A DNA stretch of 13,848 nt from Vulcanimicrobiia bacterium (GTDB taxonomy: Bacteria > Vulcanimicrobiota > Vulcanimicrobiia > Vulcanimicrobiales > Vulcanimicrobiaceae). Position numbers and translations under genes: made by a program. The notes under the pieces were generated by a model. It was given only the letters and a program-made list of their open reading frames with translations. It was not told where the DNA came from and did not search any database. How positions within the stretch are numbered: the first letter of the stretch is position 1; every line of letters starts with the position of its first letter. Positions 1 to 6,295 of this stretch are shown piece by piece. The DNA is taken from NCBI GenBank assembly GCA_025451135.1, contig JANWKW010000020.1, positions 1 through 13,848 on the forward strand, in the 5' to 3' direction.

Positions 1-1537
1 ACGCCCGTAGGATCGGCGCCGAATAGCTCGCGCGCAGATCCGCCTCGAGCAATCCGTCGGCCGAGAAGAGGCCCGGCCGCGACGGGACCAGGATGCGCCC
101 GATGCCCAGATCGTCGGCCAGCGCGCAGGCGTGGAGCGCGCCGTTGCCGCCGAACGCGACCAGCGTGAACGCGCGCGGATCGAGTCCGCGTTCGACCGTG
201 ACGATGCGCAAGACCTTGGCCATCTGCGCGTCGACCAGCGTCACGATGCCGGCGGCGGTGGCCTCGACGCTCGCACCGAGCGCGCTCGCGAGCGTCGCGA
301 CGGCCGCGCGCGAACGCGCGGCGTCGATCGGAAAGGTGCCGCCCAAGAGATGCGTGGGATTGAGCCGTCCGAGCACGACGTTGGCGTCGGTCACGGTCGC
401 GTTCGGGGAGCGCCCGTAGCACGCCGGCCCCGGATCGGCGCCCGCCGAGAGCGGTCCGACGCGCAGGGAGCCTCCGTCGTCGACGAACGCGATCGTGCCG
501 CCGCCGGCGCTGATCTCGGCCAGGTCGACGAACGGAAACCGGACCGGATAGCCGCTGCCCTTGATCGAGCGGCCGCTGTGCGTGCTGCCCGACGCCTCGA
601 ACTCGTGGGCCAGCTGCACGCGGCCGGCCGCGATCGTGCCGGCCTTGGCGGTGGTGCCGCCCATATCGAAGGCGAGCACGTCGGCGATGTCGAGCCGGCG
701 CGCGAGCGCGGCCGCCGCGATGGTGCCGCCGGCCGGCCCGCTCTCGATCATGGCCGCAGGTTGCGAGGCGGCCGCGTCGGCGCGCGTCATCCCGCCGTCG
801 CTGCGCATCACGTAGAGCGGCGCGCGCACGCCGCGCGCCGTCAGCGCGGCCTGGAGGTCGTCGAGATAGCGACGGACGATCGGCAGCAGCGCCGCGTTCA
901 CGACGGTGGTCGAGAAGCGTTCGTACTCGCGGTACTCCGGATCGACCGTCGACGATCGCGCGATCGGAACGCCGGGCAGCGCCGCCGACAGCGCCGCTTC
1001 GAGGCGGCGCTCGTGCGCGTCGTTCGCGTAGGCGTGCAGGAAACCGATCGCGATCGCGCCGGGATCGCGATCGCGGACGGCCTCGACGACGCGCGCGATC
1101 TCGCGTTCCTCGAGCGGGACCAGCGGCTCGCCGCGATAGTCCATGCGCTCGGCGACCGCGATGCGGTCCTCGCGCACGACCAGCGGCTTGGGCCGGGTGA
1201 CGAACAGATCGTAGACGGCACTGCGGTTCTGTCGCCCGATCTCGATGACGTCGCGGAAGCCCGCGGTGGTGACGAAGACCACCCGCGGAAGCTCCAGGTG
1301 CATCTGTCCGAGCAGGGCGTTGGTGGCGATGGTGGTGGCGTGGGCGATGCGCTCGATCGATTCGAACGGCACGCCGCGTTCGGCCAGCGCTTCGAGCGCG
1401 GCCAGGACGCCTTGCTCGGGAGCGCGCGGCGTGGTCGCGACCTTGAGCGCGACCGTCTCGCCGGCGCCGACGGCGACCAGATCGGTGAAGGTTCCGCCGA
1501 CGTCGATAGCTACGCGCATAGTGATCGCAGTCGACAT
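1..1537 (-). CDS. hyuA: Hydantoinase A / 5-oxoprolinase-type subunit (3' end outside window)
   Basis: ATP-dependent ring-opening amidase subunit of the HyuA/oxoprolinase/acetone carboxylase-beta family, cytoplasmic, normally paired with HyuB. The reverse strand reads 512 codons without a stop to the left edge; the family is usually about 690 residues, so roughly a quarter is missing. The N-terminal domain opens with the phosphate-binding DVGGTFTD (residues 12-19). Further on are SDGGMTRADA, ESGPAGGT, the second ATP-site motif AFDMGGTTAKAG, and ADPGPACYGR. Near the cut end is a hallmark block containing VERGLDPRAF and VAFGGNGALHA. The start at 1537 has GAGGTG two bases upstream (1540-1545). 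A second Met at 1519 would give the usual MRVAIDVGG beginning but has no ribosome site. The substrate (hydantoin, oxoproline, N-methylhydantoin or other) cannot be told. A hyuB would be expected beyond position 1. Family confidence is high, substrate unknown. Confidence 0.93.
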   Translation of the reverse strand, partial: MSTAITMRVAIDVGGTFTDLVAVGAGETVALKVATTPRAPEQGVLAALEALAERGVPFESIERIAHATTIATNALLGQMHLELPRVVFVTTAGFRDVIEIGRQNRSAVYDLFVTRPKPLVVREDRIAVAERMDYRGEPLVPLEEREIARVVEAVRDRDPGAIAIGFLHAYANDAHERRLEAALSAALPGVPIARSSTVDPEYREYERFSTTVVNAALLPIVRRYLDDLQAALTARGVRAPLYVMRSDGGMTRADAAASQPAAMIESGPAGGTIAAAALARRLDIADVLAFDMGGTTAKAGTIAAGRVQLAHEFEASGSTHSGRSIKGSGYPVRFPFVDLAEISAGGGTIAFVDDGGSLRVGPLSAGADPGPACYGRSPNATVTDANVVLGRLNPTHLLGGTFPIDAARSRAAVATLASALGASVEATAAGIVTLVDAQMAKVLRIVTVERGLDPRAFTLVAFGGNGALHACALADDLGIGRILVPSRPGLFSADGLLEADLRASYSAPILRA

Positions 1538-1543
1538 TTCACC

Positions 1544-1558
1544 TCGGACCAGGTCCGA
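1544..1558. promoter_or_regulatory. 15-bp perfect palindrome between divergent genes (candidate operator)
   Basis: TCGGACC-A-GGTCCGA is an exact inverted repeat with a one-base centre. It lies in the 50-bp gap between hyuA (-, start 1537) and the receptor-like gene (+, start 1588). Its left arm touches the hyuA ribosome site (1540-1545), so a bound dimeric regulator could block hyuA and perhaps both genes. No regulator gene is next to it in the window. Operator function is inference from position and symmetry. Confidence 0.5.
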
Positions 1559-1587
1559 CCTCCGCGCGAGCGAATAGCGTCGATATT

Positions 1588-4044
1588 GTGGGCAGACGGA
1601 TCGCGGTTTGGTCGCTGATACTCTCCTTTTATCTCGCGCCGCTTCCGGCCGCGGCGCAACTCGCTCCCGGCGAGATCGTCGTGACCGTCACCGACGCCGC
1701 GACCAAGGCCCCGATCGCGGACGCGGCGGTGTTCCTGTTGGGCGGCGATATCCCGGAGAGCTCGCTCACCGACGCGCAAGGTCGGCTGACGTTCCAGGAC
1801 CGGCAGCCCGGATCGTATGCGCTCGAGGTGAAGAAGGACGGGTACGATACCTACGACCTCGCCGATGTCGAGGTCGGCCCGGATCAGCACGTCGCCGTCG
1901 CGATCGCGCTCAAGAATTCGACGGCGCTCAAGACCATCGCGACCGTCGTGGCGAAGGCGAGCTCGTCGATCTCGTCGACCGAGATCGGCGCGAACAGCGC
2001 GGAGCGCAAGGTCTCGATGTCGCTCAAGAACGCGCTCAGCAAGATCGCCGGCGTGACCATCGACGACTCCACCTACGGCCCGAACTCGGCGTTCGGCATC
2101 TCGTTGCTCAATCACGACGAATCGCAGACGTCCTACGCGGTGAACGGCATCCGCATCTCGGGACCCGGAGGCGGAGACCTGGGATCGTCGTTCACCGGTG
2201 CGTCCGTCAACTTCACCCCGACCGCCGGGACTCTCCAAGGTACGGTCAACTATTACACCGTGCATCCGACGAAGTATTGGACGTACGACGTCTCCGAGAC
2301 GGCCGGCGATTTCGGGGCGGCCACCGAGGCGGCGACGGTGACGGGTACGACCGGACGGCTCGGACTGGCCTATCAATACGGCTTCACGCGACGCGACTCC
2401 AATCTCAGCGGTTTGACCTTCCGGGACCAGAGCGGCCCCGCATATCTTCACGAGGCGGCAAGCACCGCCCTCAGCAACGTGCTGATCGCGAATTATGCGT
2501 TGTCGCCGAAGGTGTCGTTGCGGTTCCAGGGGGTCGCCCAGCTCAGCCGTCCGAGCGCGATCTGCGCGGACTTCACGACCATCCTGCCGTGCGGATACGG
2601 TCCTAACCGTCGGACGACGTCCTCGGACAGCTATCCGAGCATAGGCTTCTCCGCGCTCGTCGGCAACGTCCAGATGTACGGAACGGTGGCGCGGTCTTCG
2701 TTCCATTCCGAATCGAGCGATCTGCGGAGTTTTGCCGGGGCGCTCATCCCGTACTCGAGCACGTTCGGCGGCAGCGGGACCAACGTGCAATTCCAGGCGA
2801 ACGTCGCGGCGAAGCGCCATCGCATCGCGCTCTACTCCTACACGTCCACGTTCGCATCGTCGTCGTCCACCACGTACGACGGCGTCCCGACGGCGTTTCC
2901 GGATTATCGGACGACCGACGTGAGCGATTTCCTCTACGTGACGGTCGAGGCGAGTCCGCGCCTCGCGTTGACGCACGCCCTCACCTACGAGAATACGACC
3001 GGCTCCTCTTCGGTCGGTGCGAGCGAGTCGATCGAGTGGAAACCCACGACGGCCGATTCGCTGCAGGCCGGGGTCAGCGTCGGAGGCGCGCAACCGTCGT
3101 TCGCGTCCAATCAATTCGTCGGCGATGCGCTCTCGGCGGACTATGATTGTTACAACCATTCGATCTTCACGAGCGGACCGCAGGACGCACCGACTCGGCA
3201 ATCGCAGGTCGGCTATAACATGACGTGGCTGCACAATTTCCATGGCGCCGGCGGTTCGCTGAAGTTGCAGTTGCTGCAGTCCGAGGGACGCGGGCAGTAC
3301 ATGTCGGCGTCGGTGCCGATCGCCGCCGAACCGGCGAGCCTCTTCCCCGGCGGATTGGACGCGTATCTGGCGTCGCTCAAGGCTGTTTGGAGCAGCGCGG
3401 GTATCTGTGGAAGCATACCGTTCGCGACCGATCGCATCTACGTCAAGGACGGGGTGACCGGACTCTCGCAGGCGAGTAAGAGCGTGCTCCTATCGGGGCG
3501 CATACCTCTCGGTCGCAACGTCTTCGCGTTGCCCGCCTATACGCTCGCGAGCGTCTATCTCACGGCGCTCGATCCGCGGCTGGCCGCCCCCGACAGTTTC
3601 TATTCGGTCGGCACGCAGCTACCGCATCGTCCGCTTCGAACCGCCAGCCTGACGTTCAGCGGGATATTGACGCACGCGCATCTCGAATGGTTCGCCAACG
3701 GGCTCTTCACCGATGCGAATAACGGCGCGAACCTTCCGGCGTTCACGAACTACAGCGCGGGGCTGGTGTTCCAATCGAAGCATGGGGCGATGACGCTGGT
3801 GGAATCGAACGTCTTCGGCACGTACGCCGGTCTGTTCTCGACGTATCGAGGCGTCTATCCGATGCCGGTCGTCGGTGGCGGGACGTTCGCCTTTGCGACC
3901 ACGCCGGCGCAGCCGCGGCAATGGACGTTCACCTGGGACGTCCCGTGGACGCAACGCATCCCGCCACCACCGCCGAAACCGTCGCCCAAACCGTCTGCCG
4001 TGCCCAAGCCCTCACCGAGCCCTTCGCCGACGCCGAAACCCTGA
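1588..4044 (+). CDS. TonB-dependent-receptor-like outer-membrane protein with N-terminal carboxypeptidase-regulatory-like domain
   Basis: Predicted outer-membrane beta-barrel of 818 residues, probably a substrate-uptake receptor. A GTG start is followed by a signal peptide (residues 1-23, hydrophobic core WSLILSFYLAPL, cleavage near AAA-Q). Residues about 28-110 form a CarboxypepD_reg/CnaB-like beta-sandwich (VTVTDAATKAPIADAAVFL, GSYALEVKKDGYDTY), common ahead of the plug in SusC-type receptors. Residues about 142-215 resemble a plug domain (LKNALSKIAGVTIDD, then a YAVNGIRI segment). About 570 residues of alternating polar/aromatic barrel sequence follow. The C-terminus is odd: after the last strand-like segment (QWTFTWDVPW) come 28 residues rich in Pro, Lys and Ser (791-818) instead of a terminal aromatic residue. 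No clear TonB box or ribosome site was found. The gene is divergent from hyuA and ends 7 bp from the RES toxin gene. Substrate unknown. A TonB-independent barrel is possible. Confidence 0.8.
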   Translation: MGRRIAVWSLILSFYLAPLPAAAQLAPGEIVVTVTDAATKAPIADAAVFLLGGDIPESSLTDAQGRLTFQDRQPGSYALEVKKDGYDTYDLADVEVGPDQHVAVAIALKNSTALKTIATVVAKASSSISSTEIGANSAERKVSMSLKNALSKIAGVTIDDSTYGPNSAFGISLLNHDESQTSYAVNGIRISGPGGGDLGSSFTGASVNFTPTAGTLQGTVNYYTVHPTKYWTYDVSETAGDFGAATEAATVTGTTGRLGLAYQYGFTRRDSNLSGLTFRDQSGPAYLHEAASTALSNVLIANYALSPKVSLRFQGVAQLSRPSAICADFTTILPCGYGPNRRTTSSDSYPSIGFSALVGNVQMYGTVARSSFHSESSDLRSFAGALIPYSSTFGGSGTNVQFQANVAAKRHRIALYSYTSTFASSSSTTYDGVPTAFPDYRTTDVSDFLYVTVEASPRLALTHALTYENTTGSSSVGASESIEWKPTTADSLQAGVSVGGAQPSFASNQFVGDALSADYDCYNHSIFTSGPQDAPTRQSQVGYNMTWLHNFHGAGGSLKLQLLQSEGRGQYMSASVPIAAEPASLFPGGLDAYLASLKAVWSSAGICGSIPFATDRIYVKDGVTGLSQASKSVLLSGRIPLGRNVFALPAYTLASVYLTALDPRLAAPDSFYSVGTQLPHRPLRTASLTFSGILTHAHLEWFANGLFTDANNGANLPAFTNYSAGLVFQSKHGAMTLVESNVFGTYAGLFSTYRGVYPMPVVGGGTFAFATTPAQPRQWTFTWDVPWTQRIPPPPPKPSPKPSAVPKPSPSPSPTPKP

Positions 4045-4051
4045 TCTACAT

Positions 4052-4582
4052 CTAGGCCAATCCCGGATACCAGGCGGCGAATTTCCGCCGGCCGTTGCGT
4101 TGGCGGCGCGCGAGCGACGCGTGCGTGTCGAAGATCGCCAGTTCCTCGCCGTGCGCCAGAGCGGCCGAGCGCGCCGCGATCCCGGCCTCTCCCGCATCGT
4201 GGAGTTCGCGCGCGATCGGGCGGCAGACGTCGTGTCCGCAACCGTCGGGATAGGCGGCCGGCAACCCGAGCGCCGCGATGCCGTCCGGCGTGATCGCGTC
4301 GACGAACGCATGCGTCGCGACCGTGAAGAGCTGCAGATCGGGGCGGCGTTCGGGCCGGATGTCGGCGAACGCGACCGCGTCGCCGAACGCGCTCGCGAGC
4401 GAACGCCGCGCGTTGGCGGCGGCCACGGCGATATCGGCGTTGAGATAGAGCGCGCCGAACGCGCCCGGCGGATTCCAGCGTCCGCCGTAGCGACGCGAGA
4501 ACGACGTGTCGGCCGGATCGCGCCAGCTCGGATCGCAGACGCGGTAATACGTCCCGCCGCGTTTGAGGTGGGCGGGCTTCAC
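4052..4582 (-). CDS. RES-domain toxin (NAD+-degrading family)
   Basis: Toxin of a RES-Xre type II toxin-antitoxin pair; characterised members (MbcT and relatives) destroy NAD+ by phosphorolysis or hydrolysis. The GTG start at 4582 shares GTGA with the antitoxin stop, giving 176 residues. An upstream in-frame extension exists but is Arg-rich antitoxin-overlapping sequence and was rejected. Visible RES features: YYRV (12-15), the arginine motif RYGGRWNPPG (31-40), LYLNADIAVAAANARR (45-60), and a late serine in GIAARSA (Ser139) followed by LAIFD. At the place where many RES proteins carry the conserved Glu of the second motif I read Asn57. This could be a subfamily variant or a weakened active site; an alignment would decide. 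It is translated after its antitoxin, as is usual for RES-Xre pairs, and converges with the receptor-like gene. Confidence 0.85.
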   Translation of the reverse strand: MKPAHLKRGGTYYRVCDPSWRDPADTSFSRRYGGRWNPPGAFGALYLNADIAVAAANARRSLASAFGDAVAFADIRPERRPDLQLFTVATHAFVDAITPDGIAALGLPAAYPDGCGHDVCRPIARELHDAGEAGIAARSAALAHGEELAIFDTHASLARRQRNGRRKFAAWYPGLA

Positions 4583-4989
4583 GCCGCGGTGTAGGAGAAG
4601 GCGCGATCGAGCAGATCGAAGATCGCGACCGTTCCATGCGCGCGCAGCGCCGCCAGGATCGTCGCGCCGTCCAACCCCGGCAGCGGCGAACGGACGATCT
4701 GCGGCAAACGCTCGGGGACGAACCGGTCGTGGAGCGCCTCGGCGAGCGCCTGCGTGCGGGTCACGTCGCCGATACGCCCCATCGGAACGCCCTTGGCATA
4801 CCACTCGTCGAGGGCTTGGCGACTGACGCCGAAGATGCGGGCCGTCTCGGACTTGTTCAAACCGAACACCTGGGCGATCCGGGCGAGCGCCCGCGAGCCG
4901 CGCCGGGCATAGACGCGGGTATAGAGATCGGGCATCGCGGCGGCCTCGAGCCGCAGCCCGGTCGAGGTCAGCGCGCTCAAGCGCTTCAT
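4579..4989 (-). CDS. Xre/MbcA/ParS-type antitoxin of the RES pair
   Basis: DNA-binding antitoxin, 136 residues from the ATG at 4989. Residues about 34-66 form a helix-turn-helix (LARIAQVFGLNKSETARIF, then GVSRQALDEWYAKG). The C-terminal part (PLPGLDGATILAALRAHG and following) fits the toxin-binding MbcA/ParS/Xre domain that plugs the RES active site. The last four bases of the gene overlap the toxin start. A strong promoter (-35 TTGCAC, 17 bp, -10 TATGAT) ends six bases before ATG 4989, implying a leaderless transcript and supporting this start. An internal ATG at 4935 has GAGG seven bases upstream and would give a 118-residue form that still contains the whole helix-turn-helix. Autoregulation is expected from the family. 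The gene is divergent from imuA with 110 bp between starts. Confidence 0.85.
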   Translation of the reverse strand: MKRLSALTSTGLRLEAAAMPDLYTRVYARRGSRALARIAQVFGLNKSETARIFGVSRQALDEWYAKGVPMGRIGDVTRTQALAEALHDRFVPERLPQIVRSPLPGLDGATILAALRAHGTVAIFDLLDRAFSYTAA

Positions 4990-4995
4990 GCCTCG

Positions 4996-5024
4996 ATCAT
5001 ACCGCAGGCAGAACGCAAGTGCAA
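4996..5024 (-). promoter_or_regulatory. Promoter of the antitoxin-toxin operon, leaderless type
   Basis: On the minus strand: -35 TTGCAC (5019-5024), 17-bp spacer, -10 TATGAT (4996-5001). Only six bases separate the -10 from ATG 4989, so transcription should start at or next to the start codon. Three copies of GCAAG on the plus strand (5015-5019, 5021-5025, 5032-5036) cover and flank the -35, and an AGCGC-AA-GCGCT inverted repeat lies just upstream (5029-5040). These are candidate antitoxin-binding sites by position only. Confidence 0.7.
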
Positions 5025-5061
5025 GGAAAGCGCAAGCGCTCAGCACCGCGATGCTGGTAGA

Positions 5062-5090
5062 TTGACATCGAACATATGTTCGATTACGAT
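5062..5090 (+). promoter_or_regulatory. SOS promoter of the imuA cassette
   Basis: -35 TTGACA (5062-5067, exact consensus), spacer of exactly 17 bp (5068-5084), -10 TACGAT (5085-5090). The spacer is filled by the LexA box, so LexA would directly exclude RNA polymerase. The predicted transcript start is near 5096-5098, only a few bases before ATG 5100, so the message would be leaderless or nearly so. Confidence 0.82.
5067..5084. promoter_or_regulatory. LexA box (SOS operator), Gram-positive-type
   Basis: The core CGAACATATGTTCG (5069-5082) matches the CGAAC-N4-GTTCG LexA operator exactly. Symmetry extends to an 18-bp perfect palindrome (5067-5084). It sits between -35 and -10 of a near-consensus promoter directly upstream of imuA, a classic SOS gene. 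No lexA gene is in the window. Confidence 0.92.
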
Positions 5091-5099
5091 AACTCTCCC

Positions 5100-5855
5100 A
5101 TGTCGGCACTCGTCAGTCTCTCCGCCCTCCCCAGCGACCGGTTCGCGGCCTTTGCCGCGCTCAAAACGGAGTTGGCAGCCCGGGCCGAGGCGAGCCGGGT
5201 CGAGGTCGCCGGCAAGGTGCTCTCGAGCGGGATCGAGGCCCTGGATGCGGCCCTGGCGGGCGGGTACGCCCGGGGCACGATCGTCGCGCTCGAAGGGGGC
5301 TCGGGGCGGACGGCCATCGCCGCCCGGCTGCTGGCCCAGGCCACCGTTCGCGGCCTGGCCGCGGTGATCGATGCGGGCGACCTCTTCCCGCCCGCGCTGG
5401 CCCGGTCGGGCGTCCGCCTGGACCGGCTGCTGGTCGTGCCGGCCCGCACTCCGATCGGGATCGCGCGGGCCGTCGACATCCTTCTGCGATCGCGCGCTTT
5501 CAGCGTGGTGCTGATGCCCGCCGTCGCCTTGCGCACCCAGGTGTGGGCGCGCTTGGCGGGACTCGCGCAGAAAGCCGGTGCGCTCGTCCTCGCACTGGGC
5601 GTCTGCGCGAGCGCCGAACTCGCCGCCTTCGCCGCCACTCGCCTGCGTTGTGTACTCGACCGGGTGTTGGTGAGCGGTGCGGGCGGCGTCTTCGCGCGTC
5701 TGGTCGGCTACGACGTGCGCGCGCACGTGCTCAAACATCGCTACGGCCGTCCCGGCGGCAGCGCGCTCGTGCGCGCCATCGATCGCGGCGACGGCGCGCT
5801 CGTACGAGAACGCGCCGTCGCTCCGGCCGGCCTTCGCGCCGTCGCCGGCGGCTAG
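5100..5855 (+). CDS. imuA: ImuA, RecA-like mutasome protein
   Basis: SOS-induced partner of ImuB and DnaE2 in translesion synthesis; 251 residues, related to the RecA/SulA-like ATPase fold. After a charged N-terminal helix, SSGIEALDAALAGGYARGTIVALEG (42-66) matches the RecA/ImuA core entrance. The Walker A equivalent EGGSGRT (65-71) has Arg70 where ATPases carry Lys, suggesting weak or absent ATP hydrolysis. The C-terminal HVLKHRYGRPGGSALV segment is typical of ImuA tails. An upstream in-frame ATG at 5076 lies inside the LexA box and before the predicted transcript start, so ATG 5100 is preferred. No ribosome site precedes it, in line with a leaderless mRNA. The stop codon overlaps head-on, in a shared CTAG, with the stop of the opposite-strand gene at 5852. 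Confidence 0.88.
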   Translation: MSALVSLSALPSDRFAAFAALKTELAARAEASRVEVAGKVLSSGIEALDAALAGGYARGTIVALEGGSGRTAIAARLLAQATVRGLAAVIDAGDLFPPALARSGVRLDRLLVVPARTPIGIARAVDILLRSRAFSVVLMPAVALRTQVWARLAGLAQKAGALVLALGVCASAELAAFAATRLRCVLDRVLVSGAGGVFARLVGYDVRAHVLKHRYGRPGGSALVRAIDRGDGALVRERAVAPAGLRAVAGG

Positions 5856-6172
5856 TGGTCCGGTCCGTCGTGCTTCGTGCGGTAGATCTGGTGCGAGAGG
5901 CGATTCTCGTCGGCGTTGAGCTGACGGTACTCGGCGCGCGAGAGGCCGCCGCCCGAGTGCAGATCGCGCGCGCGCAGGTCGTTCAGGCGCGCCTCGTCCG
6001 CCTGCAGGCGATCGTACTCCTGGGTCGTGAGCGTGCCGTACTGCACGCCTTGATAGATGCGGTTCTCTTGCCGGATTTCGCGATGACGGACTTCGCCGGC
6101 TTGGGCGGCCAACGGCGTCAGCATACCGGCGGCGCAGAGAAGCGCGAACAATGCTTTGGTCTTGGTCTTCAT
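5852..6172 (-). CDS. Small secreted protein with two LTxxEYxxLxADExRL repeats
   Basis: Protein of 106 residues with a clean signal peptide (MKTKTK, hydrophobic core, cleavage near AAQA-G at 25/26), so exported to the periplasm or beyond. The mature part is charged, helical and contains two copies of a repeat 29 residues apart: GTLTTQEYDRLQADEARL (46-63) and GGLSRAEYRQLNADENRL (75-92). It ends IYRTKHD. This layout matches a widespread uncharacterised family of short exported proteins with LTxxE repeats and a final IYxxKH. AAGGAG six bases upstream fixes the start, in contrast to the neighbouring leaderless genes. It lies on the opposite strand between imuA and imuB, its stop sharing CTAG with imuA. 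Function unknown; nothing ties it to DNA repair except position. Confidence 0.8.
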   Translation of the reverse strand: MKTKTKALFALLCAAGMLTPLAAQAGEVRHREIRQENRIYQGVQYGTLTTQEYDRLQADEARLNDLRARDLHSGGGLSRAEYRQLNADENRLSHQIYRTKHDGPDH

Positions 6173-6178
6173 CGAGGT

Positions 6179-6184
6179 CTCCTT
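6179..6184 (-). promoter_or_regulatory. Strong ribosome binding site AAGGAG
   Basis: AAGGAG on the minus strand, six bases before ATG 6172, decides the start of the small secreted protein. The rest of the 123-bp gap up to imuB (6173-6295) holds a 10-bp palindrome CGATGCATCG (6197-6206), but I could not define a confident promoter for either side. Confidence 0.8.
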
Positions 6185-6295
6185 ACGAAAGCGATGCGAT
6201 GCATCGGATCTGGTATCGCTAGCGTACACCGCTTCCTCGCGTCGCAAACGCCCTCTCACCATCGTCTTACTGCGCTCTAAGAACGGCTTCATCTG

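Noticed and set aside
131..1618. Long plus-strand open frame (495 codons) over hyuA
   Set aside because: Arg/Asp-rich composition without any family motif; it is the antisense shadow of the clearly recognisable hydantoinase gene.
1510..3243. Long minus-strand open frame (577 codons) over the receptor-like gene
   Set aside because: Arg-rich shadow typical of GC-rich DNA; the plus strand carries a signal peptide, beta-sandwich and plug-like domain.
4583..4804. Upstream extension of the RES toxin
   Set aside because: It overlaps the antitoxin in another frame and is low-complexity; the GTGA overlap at 4579-4582 is the usual arrangement.
5076..5099. ATG 5076 as imuA start
   Set aside because: It lies inside the LexA box and upstream of the predicted transcript start; ATG 5100 fits the promoter.
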